From Flammeovirgaceae bacterium UBA4659 (GTDB taxonomy: Bacteria > Bacteroidota > Bacteroidia > Cytophagales > Cyclobacteriaceae): a stretch of DNA of 64,000 nucleotides. Positions 27,757 to 36,545 of this stretch are shown here, piece by piece. The position numbers were made by a program, and so were the translations under genes. The notes below the pieces were generated by a model that worked only from the letters and a program-made list of their open reading frames with translations, was not told the origin of the DNA and made no database searches. Within the stretch, counting starts at the first letter, position 1, and each line of letters starts with the position of its first letter. Location: contig DHLV01000047.1 in the NCBI GenBank assembly GCA_002405445.1, positions 5,857 to 69,856 of the forward strand. Direction: 5' to 3'.

Positions 27757-28850
27757 TATTGCGGTTTTGTTAACACATCGGTAAGATCAAGGCCACTGAT
27801 GATCTCAACTTTTTGATAGTCGCGGAGGCCGCATTTCACTTTTCGATACCCTCCCGTTTGCAGTAAAACCATCGAATCGTTAACGAGGTAATTTCGCGGA
27901 ATCAACATTACCTTTTCTTTTCTTTGGATGATAATGTTTGCTTCGGCAGTCAAGTGAGGATAAACAGCGCGGGGCAGCCTTTTGAAAACTGCTTCTATGG
28001 TAAAGAGTTTTGACCGTTCATTCATCATAGGATAGATCTTTTGGATGGTTGCTTGCCACACTGAATCAGGATAGCTGCCCAGTGTAACCAATGCTGTTTG
28101 GTTGATCTGTATCCGTTCGATGTCGGTTTCGTCTATTGCCAGCTCTAACACAAAATCTTCGGCATCGCCAATGACAGCCAGGGGTGTCTGGGCATTCACC
28201 AGCTCTCCCTTTTCCTTCAGCCACGCATATAACCGTCCAGTTACTTTGCTCTTGATTGTGAAATCACCCAGTTGCTGGTTGGCAATGTTGTAAGTAATCT
28301 GTGCCTGTTGTGCAGAGAGTTTCAGCTGACGCTTGAGTTCATGGTACCGTATCAAGGCCGAACGGTAAGCAGCACGCGAAGTTTCAAACGCAAGTTTGCG
28401 TTGCTCCCACTCCACCTGCGAGCCTATGTTTTGCCGGTGCAAGTTATTCTGGCGAACCATCAACAACGAGTCAACATTGAGTTTGTCCTTTGCAAGATCA
28501 ACGTTGATGCGAAGTTCGTGCAGCTTTTCTTTGTTGTCATTTAGGTCGGCAAAACGCGATGCGAGTTTTGCATTTTCTTTTTCTAACTGGGCTGTAGCGT
28601 TTCTTAAAATGGCAATCGGTTGCCCTTCTCTTACCGCGTCACCTTCGTTTACTAATCTTTCGTCTAAAATACTGGAAACGGTAGTAAAAACACTATACTG
28701 GTTTTTGCTCTTGACTTTACCGGAGGCATACACTGATTCTGTGATGTTACTGACCTCCGGTGATGTAGTTTCTCTTTTTTGGCTGCAGCCGCCCGAGACG
28801 ATGGCCACGCAGAGTGACACCATGCCCCACCCAATCCGCTGATGAATCAT
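27756..28850 (-). CDS. HlyD/MacA-type periplasmic adaptor lipoprotein
   Basis: This 364-residue membrane-fusion protein has a lipoprotein signal ending VSGGC (Cys 22). It shows the usual order of lipoyl half (SILDERLVNEGDAVREGQPIA), a long coiled-coil hairpin around residues 95-195, the second lipoyl half (GRLYAWLKEKGELV), then a beta-barrel and a membrane-proximal domain (VMLIPRNYLVNDSMV). It heads the adaptor-permease-ATPase operon. No outer-membrane TolC-like factor is encoded nearby. Confidence 0.88.
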   Translation of the reverse strand: MIHQRIGWGMVSLCVAIVSGGCSQKRETTSPEVSNITESVYASGKVKSKNQYSVFTTVSSILDERLVNEGDAVREGQPIAILRNATAQLEKENAKLASRFADLNDNKEKLHELRINVDLAKDKLNVDSLLMVRQNNLHRQNIGSQVEWEQRKLAFETSRAAYRSALIRYHELKRQLKLSAQQAQITYNIANQQLGDFTIKSKVTGRLYAWLKEKGELVNAQTPLAVIGDAEDFVLELAIDETDIERIQINQTALVTLGSYPDSVWQATIQKIYPMMNERSKLFTIEAVFKRLPRAVYPHLTAEANIIIQRKEKVMLIPRNYLVNDSMVLLQTGGYRKVKCGLRDYQKVEIISGLDLTDVLTKPQ

Positions 28851-29066
28851 GGAGTAAATTAGCGAACATCCGGCACAAGATAAAAATGAGATTTGTCATA
28901 TTTTTGCAGAAGTATTTTATGATCGCAAGGTTTAGATGGGTTTAGACACATTGCCAACACCAGCATCAATAAGGGGCTTAATTTACCGTGAGCCCGAGGA
29001 ATGGTATTATCTCGTCCGCCTTGCAGAGCCGACTTTTCATTTCTTTTTTCAATAAAAATTAGCTCC

Positions 29067-29369
29067 ATGGGTTTGTTAGATCTGATTTTTGGAAACTCTT
29101 CTAAACGCAAAATTCAAGAGTTGTTAGATAAAGGCGCAACCATCATCGATGTACGCAGCAAGGCGGAATTTGCCGGTGGGCACGCCAAGGGGGCAATCAA
29201 CACACCGATCGATCAGCTGGTTTCGCACATAGGTCGGTTTAAAAAAGATGAAGTCATCATCACATGCTGCGCCTCCGGCATCAGAAGCCGGAATGCCAAA
29301 AAGGTGTTGAACCAAGCGGGATTTGTAAACGTTCATAATGGCGGTAGTTGGCAAAACGTAAACCGATAA
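29067..29369 (+). CDS. Rhodanese-like domain protein
   Basis: This is about 100 residues from [15 protein letters not shown]; the open frame starts further upstream, but this Met fits single-domain rhodaneses. It has the CH2A-like motif [23 protein letters not shown] and the active-site loop [12 protein letters not shown], in which the catalytic persulfide Cys is followed by ASGIRS. It is cytoplasmic. Family members transfer sulfane sulfur. A thioredoxin gene begins 12 bases downstream, a sensible reductant partner. Confidence 0.9.
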   Translation: MGLLDLIFGNSSKRKIQELLDKGATIIDVRSKAEFAGGHAKGAINTPIDQLVSHIGRFKKDEVIITCCASGIRSRNAKKVLNQAGFVNVHNGGSWQNVNR

Positions 29370-29380
29370 CCCACCACCGA

Positions 29381-29683
29381 ATGGCAACAGCATCTTTTGA
29401 TCGACTAATTCAATCCGATAAACCGGTATTAATAGACTTTTCTGCCGAATGGTGTGGGCCGTGCAAAATGATGACGCCCATTTTGAGCCAACTCAAGCAA
29501 ACCCTGGGTGAAAAGGTGAGCATTCTCAAGATTGACGTGGACAAAAACCCTGCCCTTGCCACACAATATCAAGTACAAGGCGTACCCACGTTGATTTTAT
29601 TCAAAGAGGGAAAAATGCTTTGGCGGCAAAGTGGAGTGGTACAACCGGCCCATTTGCAAAGGGTGATAGAGCAATTCACCTGA
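29381..29683 (+). CDS. Thioredoxin family protein
   Basis: This 100-residue single-domain thioredoxin has the classic WCGPC active site in [16 protein letters not shown] near residues 22-29. The cis-Pro segment [10 protein letters not shown] near residue 65 and the C-terminal [12 protein letters not shown] helix are also present. The start chosen is the ATG 12 bases after the rhodanese stop; an in-frame start inside the rhodanese gene is less likely. There is no signal peptide, so it acts in the cytoplasm. Its stop directly abuts the stop of the convergent RDD gene. Confidence 0.93.
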   Translation: MATASFDRLIQSDKPVLIDFSAEWCGPCKMMTPILSQLKQTLGEKVSILKIDVDKNPALATQYQVQGVPTLILFKEGKMLWRQSGVVQPAHLQRVIEQFT

Positions 29684-30304
29684 TCAGCTACGCCCCCAAA
29701 ACCCTGCGGCCCGTTTTTGGGTTTTTACAACATACGTGTTGCTCCACCGGTCGTGCCATCCTCGTTCGCTGTCGCCAAAGAATGAGAAGGCTTCGAAAGG
29801 AACGAGCCTCACCAGTGTGCGCATGAAGATGGTGCCGGTTGAGGGTAGGTTGCCATTTTGGTCCACTACTTTTGTGTTTGTGATCAATTTGCCAACAGTT
29901 CGGCCGAAAACGCTTTCACAAAAAACATAATACGAAAAATACCCGATCAAAAACAGCAGGTACGCAAACCACGGGCCATCATCATTAAGTTCGCTCACAT
30001 CATCGGGTGCAAACACACCGATAAAGGCACCCAGCATGAGCATGAGTATGAATACGAATACGTAGTACATAACCGTGTCTACCACCAGGTGAAAAAACCG
30101 ACTGCCGGTGCTTGCGGACTCCATTGAGTCTGCTTGAACCTTCATATCGAGTTGCGAGAGGTCTGCTTCGGCAACCGGCTTAAAGGTAGCGCAAGTGTCA
30201 TCAAAAGTCGGTTTAGTACCTGTAAGCGAACAGTACATTCCGGTTTGCGGGTCAAATGATTTGTTTTGACAAATCCGACAATATTTCAATTGCTGGTCAG
30301 TCAT
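29684..30304 (-). CDS. RDD family membrane protein with N-terminal Cys4 motif
   Basis: This 206-residue protein begins with a small ribbon-like segment with Cys at positions 9, 12, 25 and 38 (YCRICQNKSF ... GMYCSLTG ... DTCATF), probably a zinc site. An RDD-type membrane domain follows: hydrophobic segments near residues 78-100 and 115-135, then the TVGKLITNTKVVDQNG segment and a C-terminal GWHDRWSNTYVV block. The function is unknown. This N-terminal Cys pattern recurs in several unrelated Bacteroidetes membrane proteins as far as I recall. Confidence 0.8.
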   Translation of the reverse strand: MTDQQLKYCRICQNKSFDPQTGMYCSLTGTKPTFDDTCATFKPVAEADLSQLDMKVQADSMESASTGSRFFHLVVDTVMYYVFVFILMLMLGAFIGVFAPDDVSELNDDGPWFAYLLFLIGYFSYYVFCESVFGRTVGKLITNTKVVDQNGNLPSTGTIFMRTLVRLVPFEAFSFFGDSERGWHDRWSNTYVVKTQKRAAGFWGRS

Positions 30305-30338
30305 GGCGTTAATTTTTCGAATTTACGAAAAACCCCAT

Positions 30339-31208
30339 TTACGCGGATCGGTTGCCGCAACACTTTTTAAATTTTTTCCCACTCCCGCACGGGCAGGGGT
30401 CGTTTCGCCCGATATCGTCTCTGTTAAAGCCGATTGCCTTCATCAATGTGGCTGTATCTTGTTGAAAGGCTTGAGACAGGAGTGCGTACAGCTCAGGATG
30501 GGTTTGTTTCAAAAGCTGTGGTCGCTCAAAAAAATATTCGCTTACCACTGCAAAAAACTCCCGTTCGTGGGTTGCTCCGTATGCATTGATATCAGTTCTT
30601 CCCTTGAGGATCTTGGCGGTTTTTTCTTTTACCAGTTGAAGCCAGGGGATGGCATGCGGGTGAGCGGCCAGCGTTGGGGGAATGCCATCCACCACGCCAT
30701 CTTCTTTATCGAACAGATGAGAGAATTCGTGTACCCCTACGTTTAACTTATCGGTGCTATTTGAGAAACCGGCATGTAAAGCAGGTTTCGATAAGATCAT
30801 TTTGCCTTCCATCGGGCCGCTGCCCACCATGCCTGTAACCACTTCGTCTCGGCTGTTGATATTGAAGTTGGTATCAAAAGAGCTTGGGTAGAGCAGCACT
30901 TCTTGCAAAAAGGTATAGTTCCAGTCGGGAAAACCAAAAACCGGAATGGCCGCACTGCTTGCCACCAACAACTTGTCTGTGATATCAATCTCAGTGTGCA
31001 CACCGGTAATTCGCACACGTGCCAAAAACCGCATCACATCTCTTTCAAAGCGGGCCTTCTGCTCTGCCGATAAGTGATGGTAGAAAAGTACTTTTTTTGC
31101 GAGCACTTGTTTCCATAACGGTGGCATATCAACTACCTGCCCCGTGCGCCTTTTGTTCCACAGTATGTAAAAACCAACACCGACAATGAGTGCAAGAAAT
31201 ACCAACAT
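30339..31208 (-). CDS. MtfA-like zinc peptidase with C-terminal SEC-C motif
   Basis: This is about 289 residues. The start at 31208 is set by a one-base overlap (TGATG) with the stop of the upstream methyltransferase gene. It has an N-terminal TM helix ([17 protein letters not shown]), then an MtfA (DgsA anti-repressor) family domain with the gluzincin motif HEFSHLFD near residue 165 and a downstream Glu in [14 protein letters not shown]. It ends with a SEC-C zinc motif, [16 protein letters not shown]. MtfA in enterobacteria is an aminopeptidase linked to the Mlc regulator. Here the membrane anchor and metal-binding tail suggest a different context. Confidence 0.88.
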   Translation of the reverse strand: MLVFLALIVGVGFYILWNKRRTGQVVDMPPLWKQVLAKKVLFYHHLSAEQKARFERDVMRFLARVRITGVHTEIDITDKLLVASSAAIPVFGFPDWNYTFLQEVLLYPSSFDTNFNINSRDEVVTGMVGSGPMEGKMILSKPALHAGFSNSTDKLNVGVHEFSHLFDKEDGVVDGIPPTLAAHPHAIPWLQLVKEKTAKILKGRTDINAYGATHEREFFAVVSEYFFERPQLLKQTHPELYALLSQAFQQDTATLMKAIGFNRDDIGRNDPCPCGSGKKFKKCCGNRSA

Positions 31209-31927
31209 CACGACCTGTTCTTTGTTTCTATGATGATCTGCCACCTGAATGCCCAGCGCCAACGGATTTGATAATGCAACAACCCCGCCTGTTCCAATAT
31301 CAGCGCCCACTCTGCACGGGTAAAAGATCGCAACACCGAAAGCGGAGCATCATACTTGACCATAGCCGACTGTGAGAACATTTCTGTAAGCCACTTGATT
31401 GAGTAGTAGGCAATCGGATGCCGGTGGATGTCGTTGATGATGATATAACCGGCCTGACGCCCCAGTTGCCGTAAAATCCTGATCAGGTCATCGGTTTCAA
31501 AATGATGGAAAAAAAGAGTAGCCAAAACCACATCAAATTTTTGTTGCTGAAATCGGTCACCTAAAATGTTGTCTGTTGAGAAAGAGATGTTGGCGAAGTC
31601 TTTTGACTGCCCAACGGCATAATCTACGATGTTGGGATTGGCGTCTATGCCCATCCATGTGGCATCTCGTTTTTGTTTTTTCATTTTGTGCGCCAGTAGT
31701 CGCAGCATTTCACCACTACCGCAGCCCAGATCTGCAAACGTGATACGTTTATTTGTCGGAAATTTTTTTACAACTTTCTGAACGGCCTGAACTGTCACCG
31801 CATTGCCTCCCAGCCAGTGATTGATGTAATCCAACTCGCGCAATGTTTGGTTTACCACCTCTCCATCGCATGCCAGGTTATCCATGATTTCAGTTTCCGT
31901 TGAGCGCTGCGTAAAAGATGGCCCCAT
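31208..31927 (-). CDS. Class I SAM-dependent methyltransferase
   Basis: This 239-residue methyltransferase has motif [17 protein letters not shown] near residue 64, the acidic loop [28 protein letters not shown] (motif IV region) and a C-terminal beta-hairpin. The N-terminus, with [12 protein letters not shown] and [17 protein letters not shown], is like the methyltransferases that Bacteroidetes often encode beside type III polyketide synthases and geranylgeranyl-reductase-like flavoproteins. No synthase is visible here, but a flavoprotein of that kind lies at 61730. The methyl acceptor is unknown. It is coupled to the mtfA-like gene. Confidence 0.85.
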   Translation of the reverse strand: MGPSFTQRSTETEIMDNLACDGEVVNQTLRELDYINHWLGGNAVTVQAVQKVVKKFPTNKRITFADLGCGSGEMLRLLAHKMKKQKRDATWMGIDANPNIVDYAVGQSKDFANISFSTDNILGDRFQQQKFDVVLATLFFHHFETDDLIRILRQLGRQAGYIIINDIHRHPIAYYSIKWLTEMFSQSAMVKYDAPLSVLRSFTRAEWALILEQAGLLHYQIRWRWAFRWQIIIETKNRS

Positions 31928-32169
31928 TTTGTTTAGATATTGAACCCAAGATATTCAATAGTATTTGCTATGCCACCACAGTTGAACAAAAATTACCGGC
32001 TTCGCTCAAAATCATCGATACCGGGCGGTGACTTTTTGGCAACGCAGAACCGAAGCATCTTAGCCTGCCCCAAACCGGGTGCTTAAAATCACATGCTCCA
32101 TTGACTAAAATCATGTTTCGCGGTAAAAAATGATTGCAACTTTCGGTCGCAATCAAAACCCAACCCTGT
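31928..32169. other. Divergent intergenic region (methyltransferase / tonB)
   Basis: These 242 bases must hold both promoters. No clear hairpin, repeat or small gene was recognised. Confidence 0.4.
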
Positions 32170-32862
32170 ATGGAAGCCAAGAAAAACCCCAAACTAGAAC
32201 TTGGCAATTACCACGGCCTGTTGTTTAACATCGGGCTGTTTGTATCACTTGCCATGGCCAACGTAGCAATGGAGTGGAGGCAAACCGATACTTCCACTGT
32301 TAACCTTGTTTCAAAGAGCACCAATACCTTCGAAGCGTTGGTGGACGTGCCGATCACTAAGTCCGAGCCGCCTCCACCTGAGTTGGCTGCTGTTCAACCC
32401 AAAATCATCGAGGTTTCTAACGATGAACTCGTGAAGACCGAAATGAAAATAGACTTCAACATTGAGGTCAATGAACAAACACGTGTTGCTGATCTGGTGT
32501 ATCAACCCGCACCGCCTGAAACTGAGCCCGAAGAAACCGACAAGATTTTTGTAGTAGTTGAACAGGTAGCTGCACCGCAGGGGGGCCTTGAAAATTTTTA
32601 CAAATCCCTTGCAAAAAACCTGAAGTACCCCCTTACTGCGCGCCACACCGGTGTAGAGGGGCGGGTATTTGTTGAGTTCATCGTCAACAAGGACGGAGCG
32701 CTGAGCGACTTCCGAGTAGCCAAGGGGATTGGTGCCGGCTGTGATGAAGAAGCTATGCGTATCATTCGCGAAGGCCCAAAATGGAACGCAGCCAAGCAGC
32801 GAGGCAAGCCCGTAAGGCAGCGCATGGTGTTGCCGGTGTTTTTCATGTTGGCACAACGCTAA
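32170..32862 (+). CDS. TonB-like energy transducer
   Basis: This 230-residue protein starts MEAKKNPKLELGNY. A single N-terminal TM segment (LLFNIGLFVSLAMANVAM) anchors it in the inner membrane, a Pro/Glu-rich linker with repeated PPP/PPE spans the periplasm, and the C-terminal 80 residues form a TonB domain (YPLTARHTGVEGRVFVEFIV near residue 160; PVRQRMVLPVFF at the end). It passes proton-motive energy to outer-membrane SusC/TonB-dependent receptors. No exbB, exbD or receptor gene is adjacent. A strong terminator follows immediately. Confidence 0.9.
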   Translation: MEAKKNPKLELGNYHGLLFNIGLFVSLAMANVAMEWRQTDTSTVNLVSKSTNTFEALVDVPITKSEPPPPELAAVQPKIIEVSNDELVKTEMKIDFNIEVNEQTRVADLVYQPAPPETEPEETDKIFVVVEQVAAPQGGLENFYKSLAKNLKYPLTARHTGVEGRVFVEFIVNKDGALSDFRVAKGIGAGCDEEAMRIIREGPKWNAAKQRGKPVRQRMVLPVFFMLAQR

Positions 32863-32869
32863 CAACAAC

Positions 32870-32898
32870 AAAGCCCCGAACCTTTTCCGGGGCTTTTT
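32870..32898 (+). terminator. Intrinsic terminator of tonB
   Basis: The stem AAAGCCCCG at 32870-32878 pairs with CGGGGCTTT at 32888-32896, with a 9-base loop and a trailing T run. It begins seven bases after the tonB stop codon. Confidence 0.85.
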
Positions 32899-32910
32899 GT
32901 CAATAGAAAG

Positions 32911-33059
32911 CATCTCAAAAATACCTACCGGGAATTTCTAATGCCTTTGGCCATTTCGCTGCGCTGGATTTTTTACCCGCCAGGCCGCTGATACGGGCTT
33001 CAAGAACCGCCTTGCATTGTCGTCAAATACAAATCAATTTTTATACAACTATTTTTAAG
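32911..33059 (+). repeat. Dispersed intergenic repeat, copy A
   Basis: This stretch is similar over about 149 bases to 36147-36295 in the same orientation. Twenty-six of the first 28 bases match, and a 12-base core CCGCCTTGCATT is identical; the middle is more diverged. It lies between the convergent tonB terminator and the dienelactone hydrolase gene. No open frame, target-site duplication or terminal inverted repeat was seen. Confidence 0.65.
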
Positions 33060-33080
33060 AAGAGTTGTAGCTGCTCCACA

Positions 33081-33920
33081 TCACTTGAATCGTTCTTTAA
33101 AAAAGGCAATGGTGTGATTGAAGGCATCTGCTGTGTATTCCTTATTGTATTTGGGATTACTGGGGTTTGCAAAGGCGTGGTCAGCATCGTACGATTTAAC
33201 GGTGAGTTTTTTTCCTGCCAACTTCATATTTGCTTCAAACTTATCAATCACACTTTTGTTAATCCACTGGTCTTGGGTAGGCCAAATGTTGAGCACATCG
33301 CAGTTCAATGTTTTGAGCTTCTCCAAATTCTCTTCGGGTTGGCCGTAATAAATTACACACGCCACGGCTTGTTTTGCAGCCAACAAACTGGCTTGCATGG
33401 ATTGGCCACCGCCAAAACACCAACCAATGGTGCCTATTTTTGCTTTCGTTCCTGCAAAGGCAATGGCTGATTTTACTATTTGTTCACCGCGCTCTTTTTT
33501 AAATTCCTGCATGTATTTGCCGGCCGTTGGTGGGTCGGTCGCCAGCTTGCCATCGTACATATCCAACGCAAGCACGTTTACATTCCCCAATTCGTTGTAC
33601 AGGTTTTCCGCTTCTCGTTTGATGTGGTCATTCAAACCCCACCACTCTTGGAAAACAAAAACCCAGTTGTTGGTTTTCTTTTTCGCTTCCAGATAAAATG
33701 CGTTGGCTTCCGCCCCTTCGGCCGGGAGCTTAATCATTTTGCCACCGGCTTCGCTTTCGTGGACGTAGGCCAGAGGGCTTGGGTGATCGCGATTGAATTT
33801 CGTGTTGGCTGCCAAAAGCGCAAACTTGTCGGTTGCGTCTGTATGGCAAATAGTTTCTTTTTGTGCCGAGACATAAAATGCCAGCGAAACAAGGATGAAA
33901 GTTAGCGTTGATTTTCTCAT
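33081..33920 (-). CDS. Exported dienelactone hydrolase family protein
   Basis: This is about 279 residues with a signal peptide (MRKSTLTFILVSLAFYVSAQ), which decides the start. It is an alpha/beta hydrolase of the dienelactone hydrolase family, with the unusual Cys nucleophile in IGWCFGGGQ near residue 165, the catalytic Asp in WPTQDQWI near residue 216 and the His in DADHAFANP near residue 248. Export is uncommon for the aromatic-degradation enzymes, so a different ester or lactone substrate is likely. A DinB gene lies 23 bases upstream on the same strand. Confidence 0.88.
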   Translation of the reverse strand: MRKSTLTFILVSLAFYVSAQKETICHTDATDKFALLAANTKFNRDHPSPLAYVHESEAGGKMIKLPAEGAEANAFYLEAKKKTNNWVFVFQEWWGLNDHIKREAENLYNELGNVNVLALDMYDGKLATDPPTAGKYMQEFKKERGEQIVKSAIAFAGTKAKIGTIGWCFGGGQSMQASLLAAKQAVACVIYYGQPEENLEKLKTLNCDVLNIWPTQDQWINKSVIDKFEANMKLAGKKLTVKSYDADHAFANPSNPKYNKEYTADAFNHTIAFFKERFK

Positions 33921-33943
33921 GGTTTTTTCTCTTTTTCTTTCAG

Positions 33944-34417
33944 TTAGTCTTTCCACTGGCCAAGTAGCACGCGGTCGTATGTGATCAAGTCAGTATTGAT
34001 GGCCTCGTAGCCGCGTTCGCGCAACAACAGCGCTACCTGCCCGCGGTGGTAGGTGCCATGGTTCACCAGGTGGATCATTATGTCTTGAATATTGTTTTCG
34101 TAGTAGTCGCCCGTGTAATTCTGGTATTTTAACATCCGGTCGAAAGACTCATTTGACCCGATGAATTGCATCCATAACGCGTTGGCATCTTCCACCATCT
34201 TTTTGAGATCGGCAACTGAATGATGGCCACCCCATAGTTTGTACTCATGATTTGGTAAGCCCATAAAGCGATTATACCAGATAAAGTTGGCAGCTAAACA
34301 ATGGGCAAAGATGGAAAGTATTTTTTCGTCAGTTACCGCTTGTTGCTCCACACAACCGATTACCCTGCGGTTTGCCCAGGCATTGTATTGATACAACTTG
34401 AGTAAATATGCTTTCAT
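33944..34417 (-). CDS. DinB family protein
   Basis: This 157-residue four-helix DinB-fold protein has the family pattern YNAWANRRVIGCV at the N-terminus, His in FAHCLAANFIWYNRF near residue 40, and HLVNHGTYHRGQVALLLRERG near residue 125, giving the three-His metal site. It is clearer than the other DinB-like gene at 5756. The family includes metal-dependent thiol transferases and many damage-inducible proteins; the reaction is unknown. It is probably co-transcribed with the dienelactone hydrolase gene. Confidence 0.87.
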   Translation of the reverse strand: MKAYLLKLYQYNAWANRRVIGCVEQQAVTDEKILSIFAHCLAANFIWYNRFMGLPNHEYKLWGGHHSVADLKKMVEDANALWMQFIGSNESFDRMLKYQNYTGDYYENNIQDIMIHLVNHGTYHRGQVALLLRERGYEAINTDLITYDRVLLGQWKD

Positions 34418-34498
34418 GAAATATTTTTAGTGCCCCAAAATAATCTATTCAAAGATAGTTATTCACCAATTATCTTGCTTCGAAAACCATTTTCAAAC

Positions 34499-36142
34499 AT
34501 GAAATACATTTTCTTTATTTTATTACCGATATTCATCGGCCAAATACACGTTGTGTGTGCGCAGGCCCCGCACCCCACAGCCGAGATTGAAGCATTTTAT
34601 GATTTGAGTTTTACGAAAGCCGAGCGCGACTCCCTTCTGGGCGGATTGCAGGACTATCAAAAAGCATTTCAGGCACTCCACAAAGTATCCATCAGCAATG
34701 CTGTGCCCATGTCGTTAGTCTTCAATGCCCTGCCCACCGGGTTACGATATGTGCCACAACAAAATCCAATCGATTGGGGTCTGCCAAAAGAGGTAGCGTT
34801 ACCTGCAGATAAGAATCAACTGGCATTTTTCCCAGTTTATAAACTAGCGGTGCTGCTGCGTTCCAAAAAAATCACTTCTGTTGAATTGACGAAAATTTAC
34901 TTGAGCCGTTTGAAAAAACATGCAGACACTCTTCAGTGCGCCATTTCAATTTTAGAAAACATTGCGCTGCAACAGGCCCAGCGTGCCGATGATGAAATAA
35001 GGAGAGGCACATACCGCGGACCTTTGCACGGCATCCCTTACGGTATCAAAGATCTTTTGTCTGTGGAAGGCACTGAAACAACCTGGGGTGCTGCACCCTA
35101 CCGCGATCAGAAGATCGCGGAGACAGCTACCATTGTGAAAAAGCTTGAACAGGCAGGAGCGGTGCTGGTAGTGAAACTTACCTTGGGAGCATTGGCCATG
35201 GGTGATATATGGTATGGTGGCGTAACAAAGAATCCATGGAACCTGAAAGAGGGCTCAAGCGGCTCTTCGGCCGGCTCCGCATCTGCTACAGTGGCCGGCC
35301 TGGTGGCGTTTGCCATCGGCACCGAAACATTGGGTTCAATCGTTTCCCCTTCTACTCGCTGTGGCGCAAGCGGCCTGCGCCCCACTTACGGTGCAGTCAG
35401 TCGCCATGGCGCTATGGCGTTGAGTTGGAGCATGGATAAAATTGGCCCCATTTGCCGCTCGGCTTTGGATTGTGCACTGGTATATAATGTGATTCGTGGT
35501 GAAGATGTGCTTGACCGTGCTACTCGCATTTCAGCATTTAACTACGATGCCAAAATACCGATCAGGAAATTAAAAGTAGGGTACTTCAAAAACCTGTTTG
35601 ACTCCAAATACGCCAGCCGCGATAACGACCTAAAAACACTCGAAGTGTTGAAATCCCTCGGTGTGGAATTGATACCGTTAGAATGGGATACCAAAATACC
35701 AGTGACAGCCGTGCGCTTGATGCTGACAGCTGAGGCGGCCGCATCATTTGATGAACTTACGCGTTCCAACCGCGACAGTTTGCTCACAGACCAGCGAAAA
35801 TGGGCTTGGCCCAACACGTTTCGAACGGCTCGCTTCATTCCCGCAGTAGAATACATCAACGCATCGCGGGTGCGGCAGCAGTTGATTGATGAGTTTTACC
35901 AAAAAATTAAAGACGTGGATGTGGTGGTAACACCAAGTTTCGCAGGTACGCAACTGCTTACCACTAATCTGACGGGCAATCCATGTGTGGTAATACCCAA
36001 CGGCTTCAACGAAAAGGGCAGCCCAACCAGCATCTCGTTTATTGGAAAGTTGTTTGACGAAGGCTGCCTTGTTGCATTGGCGCGCGCTTACCAGGAAGCA
36101 ACCGATTGGGAGGACAAAGTGCCCGGTTTTTTTAAAGATTAA
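34499..36142 (+). CDS. Exported amidase (amidase signature family)
   Basis: This is about 547 residues starting at the Met preceding a signal peptide (MKYIFFILLPIFIGQIHVVC). The amidase-signature core is intact: HGIPYGIKDLLSV holds the catalytic Lys near residue 185, and the Gly/Ser-rich block GSSGSSAGSASA holds the cis-Ser. The nucleophilic Ser is in ETLGSIVSPS further on. These enzymes hydrolyse amide bonds. Secretion points to an extracytoplasmic amide or peptide substrate. The N-terminal 120 residues before the domain have no recognised motif. It is monocistronic. Confidence 0.9.
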   Translation: MKYIFFILLPIFIGQIHVVCAQAPHPTAEIEAFYDLSFTKAERDSLLGGLQDYQKAFQALHKVSISNAVPMSLVFNALPTGLRYVPQQNPIDWGLPKEVALPADKNQLAFFPVYKLAVLLRSKKITSVELTKIYLSRLKKHADTLQCAISILENIALQQAQRADDEIRRGTYRGPLHGIPYGIKDLLSVEGTETTWGAAPYRDQKIAETATIVKKLEQAGAVLVVKLTLGALAMGDIWYGGVTKNPWNLKEGSSGSSAGSASATVAGLVAFAIGTETLGSIVSPSTRCGASGLRPTYGAVSRHGAMALSWSMDKIGPICRSALDCALVYNVIRGEDVLDRATRISAFNYDAKIPIRKLKVGYFKNLFDSKYASRDNDLKTLEVLKSLGVELIPLEWDTKIPVTAVRLMLTAEAAASFDELTRSNRDSLLTDQRKWAWPNTFRTARFIPAVEYINASRVRQQLIDEFYQKIKDVDVVVTPSFAGTQLLTTNLTGNPCVVIPNGFNEKGSPTSISFIGKLFDEGCLVALARAYQEATDWEDKVPGFFKD

Positions 36143-36146
36143 AACT

Positions 36147-36295
36147 CATCTCAAAAATACCTTCCGGAAATTTCGAGCGTTTTTGGCTACTCTGTTGCAT
36201 TGTTTTAATCACCCGGACTCCCACAGGATATGGGCTTAAAATCCGCCTTGCATTACACCCAAATAATGTCCAATTCCTTCAAAAACTACTTTGAC
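36147..36295 (+). repeat. Dispersed intergenic repeat, copy B
   Basis: This is the second copy of the element at 32911-33059, in the same orientation and starting five bases after the amidase stop codon. It shares the leading CATCTCAAAAATACC and the core CCGCCTTGCATT. Like copy A it lies directly 3' of a plus-strand gene in a convergent gap. It ends beside a decayed DUF418 fragment. Confidence 0.65.
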
Positions 36296-36311
36296 ATGAG
36301 TTCAAGTTTTT

Positions 36312-36545
36312 CCCCAAAGGTGGTATGCTTAAAAACGTGAGGCCTCACCACACCTACAATACAGGCCCGATCTGGAAATGGCGGAACCACCATTTGCTGT
36401 TTGCAATTTGAGTAGCGAAAACAAAGAGTGCTGTTACAGATTGAGAGGCGAACCCCAATTCGCCCAGTCGTGCCAATCCAAAAGAAAAAAATATCGAGCT
36501 GCTAATCAATGTTTGCATGCAGCAACTGATAATGCCCATTCGATC
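36312..36545 (-). pseudogene. C-terminal remnant of a DUF418 family membrane protein
   Basis: Read on the minus strand from just after the TPR gene stop, the frame gives DRMGIISCCMQTLI, which resembles the DUF418 motif GRMALTNYLLQSLI. Then come a hydrophobic stretch (FGLARLGELGF) and WWFRHFQIGPVL. The family's GPLEWLWRSLTY box follows as GPVL-stop-VW-stop-GLTF, with TAG replacing Trp (36354-36356) and TGA replacing Arg (36345-36347). No N-terminal part exists; the TPR gene occupies that side. So this is a truncated, inactivated remnant. Confidence 0.7.

Noticed and set aside
28859-29110. 83-codon minus-strand frame overlapping the rhodanese start
   Set aside because: The rhodanese on the other strand has all its motifs; this frame has none.
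36337-36348. Perfect 12-base palindrome GTGAGGCCTCAC
   Set aside because: It has no loop and no T run and lies in the pseudogene; may be chance within decaying sequence.
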